DNA of 64,000 nucleotides from Myxococcaceae bacterium (GCA_016926755.1 JAFGNZ010000048.1:1-64000); one strand, 5' to 3'; shown: positions 8,731-18,739, counted from the first letter of the stretch. A program made the numbers and translations. Notes: generated from the sequence alone by a model not told the origin.

Positions 8731-9765
8731 GTGATCCAGGCCACGGGAACCCACCTGCTGACAGTACCGCTCCCCTTGGAGGAGGGCGGCCTACTAGACG
8801 GCGCCCAAGTCGCCTATGAGACCTATGGGGAACCGTCCGGCGAGAACTCGGTGGTGCTACTGCACGACATGGCCCAGTCCCACCGCGCCCTGGGGCCGCC
8901 GGAGTCGTCTGCCTACCAGCCGTCCGGGTGGGGGCGGGAGCTGATTGGAGAGAAGCGCCCGCTGGATCCCACCAGCCTCCACATCATCTCCATGAACCTG
9001 CTGGGCAGCCCCTTTGGGACGACCTCGCCCATCACCGAGGATCCCTTCACGGGGCAGACGCTGGGTCCGGCGCTGCCGCCGCTGACGACGCTGGACATGG
9101 CGCGCACGGTGGCCGCGCTGCTCAGGAGCATGGGGCTGCGCCGCGTGCGGGCGCTGGTGGGCGTGGGGCTGGGGGGCCAGGTGGCCTTGCGGCTGGCTGC
9201 CCTCTTCCCCGAGCTGACGGCCGGCGTGGTGACCATCGGCGCGGCGCGCATGCTCCCAGAGGCGCTCCGGGCGCGGATCGGTCAGTTCCAGCAGATCCTC
9301 TGGCTGGACCCTGAATACAAGGAGGGCTTCTACCGGCACGGCGCAGGGCCGCTGCGGACCATGCGCAAGCTGCGGCTGGAGTACCTGCGGCTGCTGTACG
9401 GCCGCGAGTACCTCGCGGCCCGCCACCGCGACATCGAGGCCGCCGAGCGGGCGCTGGAGGCGGACGCCGAGGACTTCGCGAAGATCTTCGATCCGAATGC
9501 CTGGATCCTCATGTGCCTGGCCTACTCGGGGTGCGATCTGACGGAGTACCTGCCCAAGGTGCAGGCGAAGGTGCTGCTGATCGCGGGCGCCTCGGACGTG
9601 CTCGCCCCGCCGGCGCGCGTCCGAGAGACGTACCACCTGCTGACCGCCTCGGGCGTCCAGGCGCGCTACCACGAGCTGCAGGGGGCGAGCGATCACGGCG
9701 CCCTGCTCACCGAGACGCGCCGCATGCACGGCCCGGTGCGCGACTTCCTGCGCCGGCTGCGCTGA
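8731..9765 (+). CDS. Alpha/beta hydrolase, homoserine O-acetyltransferase (MetX)-like
   Basis: GAQVAYETYGEPSGENSVVLLHDMAQSHRA, NLLGSPFGTTSPITEDPFTGQTLGPALPPLTTLDMA, VLLIAGASDVLAPP...ELQGASDHGALL; GTG start. Confidence 0.8.
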   Translation: MIQATGTHLLTVPLPLEEGGLLDGAQVAYETYGEPSGENSVVLLHDMAQSHRALGPPESSAYQPSGWGRELIGEKRPLDPTSLHIISMNLLGSPFGTTSPITEDPFTGQTLGPALPPLTTLDMARTVAALLRSMGLRRVRALVGVGLGGQVALRLAALFPELTAGVVTIGAARMLPEALRARIGQFQQILWLDPEYKEGFYRHGAGPLRTMRKLRLEYLRLLYGREYLAARHRDIEAAERALEADAEDFAKIFDPNAWILMCLAYSGCDLTEYLPKVQAKVLLIAGASDVLAPPARVRETYHLLTASGVQARYHELQGASDHGALLTETRRMHGPVRDFLRRLR

Positions 9766-9773
9766 CGGACGGC

Positions 9774-10409
9774 CTACCTGGGGGCGTGGGGCACGACCAG
9801 CTTCGCGCGCAGCGCCCCCACCAACATCCCGATGGCGATGTCGTTGTTGCCGCCATGGGGGATGATGATGTCCGCGTGATGCTTGGAGGGCTCCACGAAG
9901 CCCATGTGCATGGGGCGCACGTGGCGCAGGTACTGGCTGACGACGTGATCGAAGTCCCGGCCGCGATCCTTGATGTCGCGGGTGAGGCGCCGGAGGATGC
10001 GCAGATCGTCGTCCGCGTCGACGTAGATCTTCACGTCCATCTCGTCGCGTACCTCCTTCATGTGCAGCACGAGGATCCCCTCGATGAGGATGATGTCCCC
10101 GGGCTCCACGCGCGCCACCTCCGAGTGGCGGGAGGAGGTGCGGAAGTCGTAGACGGGCTTGTCGATGGCCTGGCCGGACTTCAGCTGCTTCAGGTGGTGG
10201 ACGAGCAGCTCGGTGTCGAACGCGTCCGGGTGATCGAAGTTCACCTGCCGCCGCTCCTCGAGCGGCATGTCCTCCAGGTCCCGGTAGTACGAGTCCTGAT
10301 CGATGAAGGCGACACGGCAGTCGGCCAGCGCCTCGCGGACCTTCCGGGCGACGGTCGTCTTGCCGGACGCGGTACCGCCCGCGATGCCAACGACGAGGGG
10401 TGACGACAT
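9774..10409 (-). CDS. udk: Uridine kinase
   Basis: MSSPLVVGIAGGTASGKTTVARKV Walker A; DQDSYYRDLEDMPLEERRQVNFDHPDAFD; VYDFRTSSRHSE; IILIEGILVL. Confidence 0.92.
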   Translation of the reverse strand: MSSPLVVGIAGGTASGKTTVARKVREALADCRVAFIDQDSYYRDLEDMPLEERRQVNFDHPDAFDTELLVHHLKQLKSGQAIDKPVYDFRTSSRHSEVARVEPGDIILIEGILVLHMKEVRDEMDVKIYVDADDDLRILRRLTRDIKDRGRDFDHVVSQYLRHVRPMHMGFVEPSKHHADIIIPHGGNNDIAIGMLVGALRAKLVVPHAPR

Positions 10410-10535
10410 GGCGCGCCACCTATCGCAGCGGCCAGGAGTGCGCAAGGCTGTGTGGGAAACCAGACAAACCGGGAGGCGCGCGCGGCTCTTCCGGCTTTGC
10501 GGGAGGAGAAACCCGGGCCTTGAAGCCCTGCGCGG

Positions 10536-11852
10536 CTACCGCGTCACCACCGGCGGAGCCGCGCGATCGTTCCGGTAGATGACGCCCTCTTTCATCACGA
10601 AGAAGACCTGCTGTGTGCGGCGGATGTCCTGGAGGGGATCCCCCGGCACGGCGACGACATCTGCCAGCTTGCCGGCCTCCAGCGTGCCGAGCTGGTTTGC
10701 CAGCCCGAGCAGCTCGGCGGCCACGGAGGTAGCCGAGCGCAGCGCCTCCGCGGGCGCCAGCCCCGCCTCCACCAGCAGCGCGAACTCCTCCGCGTTCCGC
10801 CCATGGGCGAAGACTCCGGCATCCGTGCCGAAGGCGATGCGCACCCCTCGCGAGATGGCCTTGCGCACGGCCTGCCGCGCGCTCGCCTCGGCCGCCTTGA
10901 ACTTGGGGATCTGCTCGGGCGACAGCAGGCCCTTCTCGTAGCGCTCGCGCACGCCGCGCAGGGCGATCATGGTCGGCACGTAGAAGGTCCCCTTGCGCTT
11001 CATCAGCTCGAGCGCCTCGTCATCCAGGAAGGAGCCGTGCTCGATGGAGTCCACGCCCGCGCGGATGGCGCGCCGGGCCCCTTCGGCGCCGTGGGCGTGC
11101 GCGGCCACCTTGCGCTTGCGCGCGTGGGCCTCGTCCACGATGGCGTCCAGCTCCGCCTGGGTGAGCTGCGGCGAGTCCACGTCATCGTTGCGGCTGAGCA
11201 CTCCGCCGGTGGCGCACACCTTGATCAGATCCGCGCCGTATTTGATGTGCTCGCGCACCTTGGCGCGCAGGGCCTCGGGGCCGTCGGCCACGCCCTGGCC
11301 GGACTCCTGTGCCAGCAGGCCCTTGCGCCAGGAGTTGCCTCCGTCACAGTGCCCCCCCGTGGTGCCCAGCCCCGAGGTGGCGGCGACGATGCGCGGCCCC
11401 ACGGCCCTGCCTCGGCGGATGCCGTTGCGCAGCCCCACGTCGATGAAGTCCTCGCCGCCCAGGTTGCGGACGGTGGTGAAGCCCGCCATCAAGGTGGTGC
11501 GGGCATAGGGCAGCGCCTCCACCGTCCGCTCGGCGACGGTGCGCTGGAGACGATCAAGGACGTCCTGCCGCCAGTCCTCGCCCGGCTGGCCGGTGATGTG
11601 CGTGTGCGCATCCATGAAGCCGGGCAGCAGCGTGGCGTCCCCCAGCTCGATCACCTCCGCCCCGGCCGGCACGGGGGCGCGCGAGCCCACCGCGGTGATC
11701 TTCCCCTCCGTCACGATGACGACGCCGGGGGTGATGAGCTTGCCGCTCTTCGCATCGAAGAGGCGCGCGGCCTTGAGGACGACGGGCTTGGGAGGCTCGG
11801 CGGCGGAGGCTGGCAGCACACAGAGCAGGGCGAGCAGGAGCGCGGTTCGCAT
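10536..11852 (-). CDS. Secreted amidohydrolase family protein (imidazolonepropionase/Xaa-Pro dipeptidase-like)
   Basis: Signal peptide; GDATLLPGFMDAHTHITG; VAAHAHGAEGARRAIRAGVDSIEHGSFLDDEALELM; RIAFGTDAGVFAHGRNAEEF. Confidence 0.88.
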   Translation of the reverse strand: MRTALLLALLCVLPASAAEPPKPVVLKAARLFDAKSGKLITPGVVIVTEGKITAVGSRAPVPAGAEVIELGDATLLPGFMDAHTHITGQPGEDWRQDVLDRLQRTVAERTVEALPYARTTLMAGFTTVRNLGGEDFIDVGLRNGIRRGRAVGPRIVAATSGLGTTGGHCDGGNSWRKGLLAQESGQGVADGPEALRAKVREHIKYGADLIKVCATGGVLSRNDDVDSPQLTQAELDAIVDEAHARKRKVAAHAHGAEGARRAIRAGVDSIEHGSFLDDEALELMKRKGTFYVPTMIALRGVRERYEKGLLSPEQIPKFKAAEASARQAVRKAISRGVRIAFGTDAGVFAHGRNAEEFALLVEAGLAPAEALRSATSVAAELLGLANQLGTLEAGKLADVVAVPGDPLQDIRRTQQVFFVMKEGVIYRNDRAAPPVVTR

Positions 11853-11891
11853 GCGCCGCATTCCTGCCGCTCCATGCCATCACGTCAAGCG

Positions 11892-13538
11892 TCACCCGCG
11901 CCGCGCGAGCCCCCGCCACAGGGCCTCCGCGAGCAGCGAGGGGGCGATCTCCTGCTCCGGGAGCGGCGCCTTGGCGAGCGAGCGCAGCAGCTCGATCAGG
12001 CCCGGGGGCGCCGTCTGCACCTCCAGCCCTCCTCCCCGCTTGCGGCGGACGGCGAAGCGCCACGGCCGGGACACCGCGCGCCGGGCCGTCTGCGCCAGGG
12101 ACTCCAGGCCGCTCACCTCCAGCGTGCCGCTCGCCCAGGCGCGCCCGGTGAGGTGGCGGCGCAGCGAGCGCGCGGCGTAGACGAGCTCGGTCAGATCGGC
12201 GGGGAAGGTGCCCACCCGCGCGTCGTCCACGAGCCCCACCTGCCCCGGGTTGGGAGGCAGCACCGGCAGCTGCATCGCCGTGGGGAGGAACGTCTCGAAG
12301 GAGAGCGCCGCGGCGGCTCCGTCATCCGGCTGCTCTCGGAGGCGCCGTCGGGCGAAGGACAGGAACGTGTGGCCGAGCGAGCGGCCGGAGCCCTCGAACA
12401 GCTCGCGAAACTCGGAGGAGGAGGTGAAGGCCAGCAGCCCCTCGCGAGAGCCCGCCAGCAGCAGGCGGGAGAGCGGAAAGTCCCGATCGAGCTGCTCGGC
12501 CACCACGGCGAGGCGGAAGTCCGTCTCCGCGACGCTGCCCTCCACGTCATCGGAGGCCACGGGCCTGCGGGCGCCATGGCCCAGATCGAAGAGCTCCCAG
12601 GGCCGGCTCACGTTGCCCAGGGGTGGCGGCTCCGCCCGCGCCGGCGTGAGGAGCAAGGGCTCCCGCTCCTGCCGGGGCACCAGCTGGCGCAGGCGGCGCA
12701 GCGTGAGCAGGGCGACCTCGGGCGGGTGCCCATCTCCCTCGAACGTCACCGCGCGCAGGGAGGTGCAGCGTGGAAGCACCTGATCGAGCAGCCCGAAGAG
12801 CTCCTCGCGCACGGGCTGGGTGTGATCGTCCACGTAGAAGCGGCGGCTCCCCCGGCGTGTCACCACGCCACCGGCGATGTGGATCTCGATGACCCGGTCG
12901 AGCGGGAAACCGTCGAGCCCGGCCTCCAGGGGCAGCTCGGCGGAGAGCTGGTAGCTGAGCAGGTGCCCCAGATCGATCAGGAGCGGCAGCCCGGTGCGCG
13001 CCTGGAGCCGGGCCATGAACTCCAGCACGTGCATGTCCCCGCGCCGGGCGAGGACGGCGGGGTTCTCCAGCGCCAGGGGCACGCTCAGCATGGACTGGGC
13101 GTGGAGCGCGTGCGCCGCGCAGTCCTGCAGGCCCTCGTTGGTGAGGGGCGGCGAGATGTAGAGGTAGCCCGGGAAGGCCTGAGCGCCGGCGTGCCACCAG
13201 CCCACGTCGTTGCCCACCCAGCGGCTGCCCACGGTGCGCGCGTGCGCATCCAGCTCGGCGAGGGCCTCGGGCGGCTCCAGCTCGGGCCCGTAGAGGTTGA
13301 GGTGCACCGGGTGGAAGAGCACCGGCACCTGCGGGAGGCGCCGGTGCATCTCCGGGAACAGCGTGGCGTGCTCCTTCATCTCCTCGAAGGACAGCGGGGC
13401 GCTGTACTCGACGAAGTCGAAGAGCCCGGGCTCCTCGTCGAGCAGCCGGTACGGGTGGGGCTGATCGCCCGCGTTGAGGTTGCTGCTCAGGCCCAGCCCG
13501 CGCCAGGGCAGCGTCCAGGAGGTGGTGGAAGACGGCAT
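11892..13538 (-). CDS. DUF692/MNIO (MbnB-like) family protein with ~250-aa C-terminal extension
   Basis: GLGLSSNLN, FDFVEYSAPL, VLFHPVHLNLYGPE, LALENPAVL, LPLLIDLGHLLSY, DRVIEIHIAGG, FYVDDHTQPV, AVTFEGDG fit the DUF692 TIM-barrel motif series. Confidence 0.8.
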   Translation of the reverse strand: MPSSTTSWTLPWRGLGLSSNLNAGDQPHPYRLLDEEPGLFDFVEYSAPLSFEEMKEHATLFPEMHRRLPQVPVLFHPVHLNLYGPELEPPEALAELDAHARTVGSRWVGNDVGWWHAGAQAFPGYLYISPPLTNEGLQDCAAHALHAQSMLSVPLALENPAVLARRGDMHVLEFMARLQARTGLPLLIDLGHLLSYQLSAELPLEAGLDGFPLDRVIEIHIAGGVVTRRGSRRFYVDDHTQPVREELFGLLDQVLPRCTSLRAVTFEGDGHPPEVALLTLRRLRQLVPRQEREPLLLTPARAEPPPLGNVSRPWELFDLGHGARRPVASDDVEGSVAETDFRLAVVAEQLDRDFPLSRLLLAGSREGLLAFTSSSEFRELFEGSGRSLGHTFLSFARRRLREQPDDGAAAALSFETFLPTAMQLPVLPPNPGQVGLVDDARVGTFPADLTELVYAARSLRRHLTGRAWASGTLEVSGLESLAQTARRAVSRPWRFAVRRKRGGGLEVQTAPPGLIELLRSLAKAPLPEQEIAPSLLAEALWRGLARRG

Positions 13539-13574
13539 CGCCCTACCCTATCCGCGGATGTTACACGGAGGGCC

Positions 13575-14303
13575 ATGTTCCATCGCAAGGGGCCGACGTT
13601 TTTCGAGCTGGCGCGGCAGGCGCTGTCCTCGATCGAGCGCGGCTACGATCTGCTCGCGCCCAAGTTCGAGTACACGCCCTTCCGCACGCCGGATCCGGTG
13701 CTGAAGACGGCCATGGCGCAGGTGGGTGCGCCGGGCTCGATCGATCGCGCGCTGGATCTCTGCTGTGGCACGGGCGCGGTGATGCGCTTCCTGCGCCCGC
13801 TGTGCCGCCAGGAGGTGGTGGGCGTGGATCTGAGCCGGGGGATGCTGGCCGAGGCGCGCAGGCTGCTGGCGGATGCGCCCGGGGCGGCGGCCATCACGCT
13901 GGTGCAGGCCAACGCGCTGGAGCTGACGTACGAGGCGGAGTTCGACGTGGTGACGAGCTTCGGCGCCTTCGGCCACATCCTGGAGGAGGACGAGCCGCGC
14001 CTCGTGGAGGTGATCGCCCGAGCGCTACGGCCAGGGGGGCGGTTCGTCTTCGTCACGGCGCACCCGCCCTCGGTGCTCCACCCGGGCTACTGGATGGCCA
14101 AGGGCTTCAACGCGGCGATGCGCGTGCGCAACGCGATCTGGAAGCCAACGTTCGTCATGTACTACCTGACGTTCCTCGTGCCGCGAGCCCGAGAGCTGCT
14201 GGAGGCCCAGGGCTTCGAGGTGGACGTGCGCGACGGGCTGCTGCCCCGCCCCTTCTCGGGCTACAGCATCGTCGTGGCAACGAAGAAGAACCCCGCCGCT
14301 TGA
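13575..14303 (+). CDS. Class I SAM-dependent methyltransferase
   Basis: ALDLCCGTGAVMRFLRPLCRQEVVGVDLSRGMLAEARRLL; FDVVTSFGAFGHI; ALRPGGRFVFVTAHPP. Confidence 0.85.
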   Translation: MFHRKGPTFFELARQALSSIERGYDLLAPKFEYTPFRTPDPVLKTAMAQVGAPGSIDRALDLCCGTGAVMRFLRPLCRQEVVGVDLSRGMLAEARRLLADAPGAAAITLVQANALELTYEAEFDVVTSFGAFGHILEEDEPRLVEVIARALRPGGRFVFVTAHPPSVLHPGYWMAKGFNAAMRVRNAIWKPTFVMYYLTFLVPRARELLEAQGFEVDVRDGLLPRPFSGYSIVVATKKNPAA

Positions 14304-14336
14304 GCCCCGTGCGCGGACCCGAGAGACTGACACCCC

Positions 14337-15977
14337 ATGGCCGTGGATCCGCTCTGGTACAAGGATGCCGTCTTCTATGAGCTCCATGTGAGATCGTTCG
14401 CCGACGGCAATGGCGACGGCATCGGCGACTTCGTGGGCCTCACCCAGAGGCTGGACTACCTGGCGGACCTCGGCGTGGACTGCCTGTGGCTGCTGCCCAT
14501 GTCCCCCTCGCCCCAGCGGGACGATGGCTATGACATCGCGGATTACCGCGGCATCCACCCCCAGTACGGCACGCTGGAGGACTTCCGCACCTTCCTCCAG
14601 GAGGCCCACGCGCGGGGGCTGAAGGTGCTCACCGAGCTGGTCCTCAACCACACCTCGGATCAGCACCCCTGGTTCCAGGAAGCGCGCGCCTCGCGCACCA
14701 GCCCCCGGCGCGACTGGTACGTGTGGAGCGACACGGACCAGGGCTACCCCGGCGTGCGCATCATCTTCCGCGACACCGAGCGCTCCAACTGGACATGGGA
14801 TCCGGTGGCCGGCCAGTACTTCTGGCATCGCTTCTTCAGTCACCAGCCGGATCTCAACTACGACAACCCCGAGGTGCGCGAGGAGATCTGGCGCATCATG
14901 CGCTTCTGGCTGGAGCTGGGGGTGGACGGCTTCCGCGTGGACGCGGTGCCCTACCTGCTGGAGCGAGAGGGCACCTCCTGCGAGAACCTCCCGGAGACGC
15001 ACCAGGTGCTGCGCTGGCTGCGCCAGCGGCTCGAGGAGGCTTACCCGCACCAGAAGGTGCTGCTGGCCGAGGCGAACATGTGGCCCGAGGACGTGCGCCC
15101 CTACTTCGCCAACGGGGACGAATTCCACATGGCCTTCCACTTCCCCCTCATGCCGCGGCTCTTCATGGCGCTGCGGCTCGAGGATCGCAAGCCGGTGGTG
15201 GAGATCATGGAGCGCACTCCCGCCGTCCCCGAGCCATGCCAGTGGGGGCTGTTCCTGCGCAACCACGACGAGCTCACCCTGGAGATGGTCACCGACATCG
15301 AGCGGGACTACATGTGGGACGAGTACGCGAAGGATCCGCTGGCCCGCCTCAACCTGGGCATCCGCCGGCGCCTCACGCCCCTGCTGGAGGGAGATCGCCG
15401 CCGCGTGGAGCTGACGAACGCGCTGCTGCTGTCGCTCCGGGGCAGCCCCTTCCTCTATTACGGGGATGAGATCGGCATGGGGGACAACATCTCCCTGGGA
15501 GATCGCCACGGCGTGCGCACGCCCATGCAGTGGTCCGGCGGCTACAACGCGGGCTTCTCCAGCGCGGACACGGACCGGCTCCACGCCCCGCTGGTGGCCA
15601 ACCCGCTGTATGGCTACCCGGTGGTGAACGTGGCCGCGCAGTCGCAGAGTGACAGCTCGCTGCTGGCCTTCATGAAGCGGCTGCTGCGCGTGCGCCGGCA
15701 GAAGGCCCGCCTCTTCGGGCGAGGGACGCTGCGCTTCCTGCGGCCGGCCAACCACCGCGTGCTGGCCTACGTGCGCGAGCTGGAGGGGGAGGTGGTGCTC
15801 GTGGTCACCAACCTGTCCGGCGCGGCCCAGGCGGTGGAGCTGGAGCTGGGGGAGCTGGAGGGCGCGATCCCCGTGGAGCTGTTCGGCGGGAGCCTCTTTC
15901 CCCGGGTGAGCCACGCGCCCTATGTGCTCACCCTGGCGCCCTATGGCTTCTACTGGCTGGAGCTGCGCTGGCTCTGA
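14337..15977 (+). CDS. treS: Maltose alpha-D-glucosyltransferase / trehalose synthase
   Basis: [104 protein letters not shown]. Confidence 0.92.
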   Translation: MAVDPLWYKDAVFYELHVRSFADGNGDGIGDFVGLTQRLDYLADLGVDCLWLLPMSPSPQRDDGYDIADYRGIHPQYGTLEDFRTFLQEAHARGLKVLTELVLNHTSDQHPWFQEARASRTSPRRDWYVWSDTDQGYPGVRIIFRDTERSNWTWDPVAGQYFWHRFFSHQPDLNYDNPEVREEIWRIMRFWLELGVDGFRVDAVPYLLEREGTSCENLPETHQVLRWLRQRLEEAYPHQKVLLAEANMWPEDVRPYFANGDEFHMAFHFPLMPRLFMALRLEDRKPVVEIMERTPAVPEPCQWGLFLRNHDELTLEMVTDIERDYMWDEYAKDPLARLNLGIRRRLTPLLEGDRRRVELTNALLLSLRGSPFLYYGDEIGMGDNISLGDRHGVRTPMQWSGGYNAGFSSADTDRLHAPLVANPLYGYPVVNVAAQSQSDSSLLAFMKRLLRVRRQKARLFGRGTLRFLRPANHRVLAYVRELEGEVVLVVTNLSGAAQAVELELGELEGAIPVELFGGSLFPRVSHAPYVLTLAPYGFYWLELRWL

Positions 15978-16019
15978 TAGGGGGAGGAGCGGCCCGAGCG
16001 CCCACCGCCCGGCAGCCCC

Positions 16020-17303
16020 ATGGCCATGCGCAGACCCAGCCTGCTGTCCGACACGCTCCTCAGGGATTTGATGGCGGCGGGCCAGGCGGACGTCCTGGTG
16101 GGCATCCCCACCCTGGACAACGCGGCCACCGTGCGCCCGGTGGTGCGCGCGGTGACGAAGGCCTTCGCCACCCACCTGCTGCGCGAGCGCACGGTGCTGC
16201 TCAACGTGGATGGGGGCTCCAAGGACGGCACGCCGGAGCTGGTGCGCGGGGCCGGACTCGAGCCAGGGGACCTGGTCCAGGAGACCCATCCGCTGAGGAC
16301 GGTGCACCGCATCTCCACGCCCTACCACGGGCTGCCCGGCCGCAGCGGCGCCCTGCGCACGCTCTTCATCGCCGCCGAGCTGCTGCGCGTGCGCGCGGTG
16401 GTGGTGGTGGATCCGGACTCCACCGCGCTGGACGCGGCGCAGCTCTTCCACCTGGTGGCGCCGGTGTTGAAGGAGGGCGTGGACTATGTGCGGCCTGTGA
16501 GGCCCCGCTCGCCCTGGGAGGGGCCGCTGGTGACGCAGCTGGTGCGCCCCCTGCTGCGCGCGGCCTACGGCCAGCGCCTCCTGGAGCCAGTGGACACGGA
16601 GCTGGCCTGCTCGGGGCGCTTCGCCGCGCAGTGCGTCCGCGAGCTGGCCTGGGAGCACCCCGCCGCCGAGCATGGCCTGGACGTGTGGCTCACCAGCGCG
16701 GCGCTGCGGCGCGGCCAGGTGCTGGCCCAGGTGCCACAGGCGCACCGCCCCGAGCCCGAGCGCGGTCGCCAGCCACCGCTCATCACCGTCTTCACCCAGG
16801 TGGTGGGCGCGGTGCTCGACAGCCTGGAGGCCACGGCCGAGGACTGGCTGCCCGTGCGCGGCTCGCGCGAGGTGCCGGTGCGGGGCGCGCTCTCGCCGGT
16901 GGGAGCGGCCCGGCCCGCCTTCGACGCGCAGGCGCTGGTGCGCTCTTTCCGTGAGGGGATGATGCTCCTGCGGCCGTTGCTCGAGGAGGTGCTCTCGGCG
17001 CAGGTGCGGCAGGAGCTCTGGGCCGTGGTGACGGGCGCCTCTCCGGCGATCAGCGATGGCCTGTGGGCGCGCTGTGTGTATGACGTCGTCGCCGCCCGCC
17101 ATCACCGGGTGATGGGGCGGGATCAGCTGGCGCAGGCGCTGCGGCCTCTGTACCAGGGGCGCCTGGCGGGCTTCCTCTCCGAGACGGCGGAGCTGGGGGC
17201 CGCCGAGGCCGAGGCGCGGCTGGAGGCGCTGGCGCTCGCCTTCGAGGAGCAGAAGCCCTTCTTGATCGAGCGGTGGAACGCGGGACCCCGAGGTGGACCA
17301 TGA
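16020..17303 (+). CDS. GT-A fold glycosyltransferase, glucosyl-3-phosphoglycerate-synthase (GT81)-like
   Basis: LLNVDGGSKDGTPELVRG, VVVVDPDSTALDAAQLFHLVAPVLKEGVDYVRP, GPLVTQLVRPLL, AAEHGLDVWLTSAALRRGQVLAQVPQAHRPE; pattern matches GpgS/MpgS-like enzymes. Confidence 0.65.
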   Translation: MAMRRPSLLSDTLLRDLMAAGQADVLVGIPTLDNAATVRPVVRAVTKAFATHLLRERTVLLNVDGGSKDGTPELVRGAGLEPGDLVQETHPLRTVHRISTPYHGLPGRSGALRTLFIAAELLRVRAVVVVDPDSTALDAAQLFHLVAPVLKEGVDYVRPVRPRSPWEGPLVTQLVRPLLRAAYGQRLLEPVDTELACSGRFAAQCVRELAWEHPAAEHGLDVWLTSAALRRGQVLAQVPQAHRPEPERGRQPPLITVFTQVVGAVLDSLEATAEDWLPVRGSREVPVRGALSPVGAARPAFDAQALVRSFREGMMLLRPLLEEVLSAQVRQELWAVVTGASPAISDGLWARCVYDVVAARHHRVMGRDQLAQALRPLYQGRLAGFLSETAELGAAEAEARLEALALAFEEQKPFLIERWNAGPRGGP

Positions 17304-18004
17304 TGGAAGAGCTTCTCTCCTTGTTGCGCGCGGCGTGGGCGGACTTCCTCCGGCTGCTGGCGCACTTCCTCCCCCGGCTGCTGGCGATGCTGATCATCCT
17401 CCTGGTGGGGTGGGCCGTCGCCGCGGTGGTGCGCGCGGTGGTGCGGCGCGTGCTCGGGTGGGTGCGCTTCAACGCGCTGCTGGAGCGCGCTGGGACGGGG
17501 GCGCTCCTGACGCGCGCGGGGGCACCCACGGCGGACCAGCTCGTGGGCTCGCTGGTCTTCTGGGTGATCTGGCTCGGCTTCCTGCTGTCGGGCTTGCATG
17601 CGCTGGGGATCGCCGGCGCGGAGGCCCTGGCCACGGACTTCCTGCGCTTCGTCCCCAAGCTGTTGGTGGCGCTGCTGGTGCTGGTGGCGGGCTTCGCCCT
17701 GGCCAACTTCCTGTGGCGCGTGGTGCTGCTGGCCGCCGTCAACGCGCACATCCCCCAGGCGCGCTTGCTGGGGGCGCTGGTGCGAGTGCTCGTCATCGTG
17801 GCGGCCGGGGCCATGGCGCTCGAGCAGGTGGGGATGGCGGAGACGGTGGTGCAGACCGCCTTCGCCATCTTCCTCGGCTCGGTGATGCTCGCGGCGGCCA
17901 TCGCCTTTGGGCTGGGCGGGCGCCACGCGGCGCGGCGCTTCCTGGAGGAGAAGCTGCTGGCGCCCCCGCGCGAGCGGGACACCGATGGCCCCTCCCACCT
18001 GTGA
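17300..18004 (+). CDS. Mechanosensitive-channel-like TM-helix membrane protein
   Basis: Repeated TM segments with FLPRLLAMLIILLVGWAVAAVVRAVVRRVL and FVPKLLVALLVLVAGFALANFLWRVV (TM_helix repeat); start overlaps previous stop. Confidence 0.7.
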   Translation: MMEELLSLLRAAWADFLRLLAHFLPRLLAMLIILLVGWAVAAVVRAVVRRVLGWVRFNALLERAGTGALLTRAGAPTADQLVGSLVFWVIWLGFLLSGLHALGIAGAEALATDFLRFVPKLLVALLVLVAGFALANFLWRVVLLAAVNAHIPQARLLGALVRVLVIVAAGAMALEQVGMAETVVQTAFAIFLGSVMLAAAIAFGLGGRHAARRFLEEKLLAPPRERDTDGPSHL

Positions 18005-18085
18005 GGCGGCGAGGCCGCGCCTACCCGCGCGCCGTGCGCAGCGCTCGCGCGGCCCCTCGCATCATCTCCCCGAGCCCCCGCCCTC

Positions 18086-18739
18086 TCACGCCGGTTCGCT
18101 CGGCTGCTCTTCCTGCTCGATCAGCCCCTGCTCGATGGCCATCTCCCGCAGGTGGGCCTTGATGCGCTGGAACTGCTGGCGCAGCGCCGTGGCCTTGCGC
18201 GTGAGCGTCGCGCTCGTCACCGGCTCATCCGAGTCCCACATCACCCGCGCCACCTCCGTCCACGCCAGCCGCTGATCCACGCGCAGGATCAGCAACATCC
18301 GCTCGTCGGGCTCGAGGCTCTCACGCAGCGCCCGGAAGCGCTCCTTCACCGAGGTCCGCTGCCACGGGCGCGTGTCGGAGCGCTGGCGCAGCGACGCCTC
18401 GGGGATCCCCGAGGCGCTCACAGGCGTCTCCCGCGCCGCTGGCGAGTGCACCAGCTGGTAGCAGGCGTTGCGCGCCAGGCGATAGGCCCACGTCCGGAAG
18501 GAGCTCTCCCACCGGAACGAGGGCAGCCCCTTCAGCAGGCTCTCACAGAAGACGCTGAACGCATCCTTGGCCAGCTCCGGGTTGTGGAGCACGGAGGCCA
18601 TCAGCCGCATGATCTCCATGCCGTAGCCCTGCAGCGCGCGCTCCACCGCGCCCCCCGTGTCTCCGCGCTGCGCCAACTCTCGGATCTCCTGCTCCAGCTT
18701 CTCGCGATCATTCGCCATCGTCGTCCCCCGTGTGTCCAT
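18086..18739 (-). CDS. Sigma-70 family RNA polymerase sigma factor
   Basis: AKDAFSVFCESLLKGLPSFRWESSFRTWAYRLARNACYQLV (region 2) and LEPDERMLLILRVDQRLAWTEVARVM (region 4). Confidence 0.8.
   Translation of the reverse strand: MDTRGTTMANDREKLEQEIRELAQRGDTGGAVERALQGYGMEIMRLMASVLHNPELAKDAFSVFCESLLKGLPSFRWESSFRTWAYRLARNACYQLVHSPAARETPVSASGIPEASLRQRSDTRPWQRTSVKERFRALRESLEPDERMLLILRVDQRLAWTEVARVMWDSDEPVTSATLTRKATALRQQFQRIKAHLREMAIEQGLIEQEEQPSEPA

Noticed and set aside
13474-13704. Possible small RiPP precursor next to the MNIO gene
   Set aside because: The 76-aa ORF overlaps the methyltransferase start in another frame and lacks Cys-rich core or leader features.
10803-14303. 1166-aa + strand ORF
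   Set aside because: Only its last part (13575-14303, methyltransferase) is supported; the rest is antisense to amidohydrolase and MNIO genes and is Gln/His/Arg/Gly-rich, a typical high-GC shadow ORF.
14025-17105. 1026-aa minus ORF
   Set aside because: Antisense to treS and the glycosyltransferase; low-complexity His/Gln/Arg composition with no motifs.
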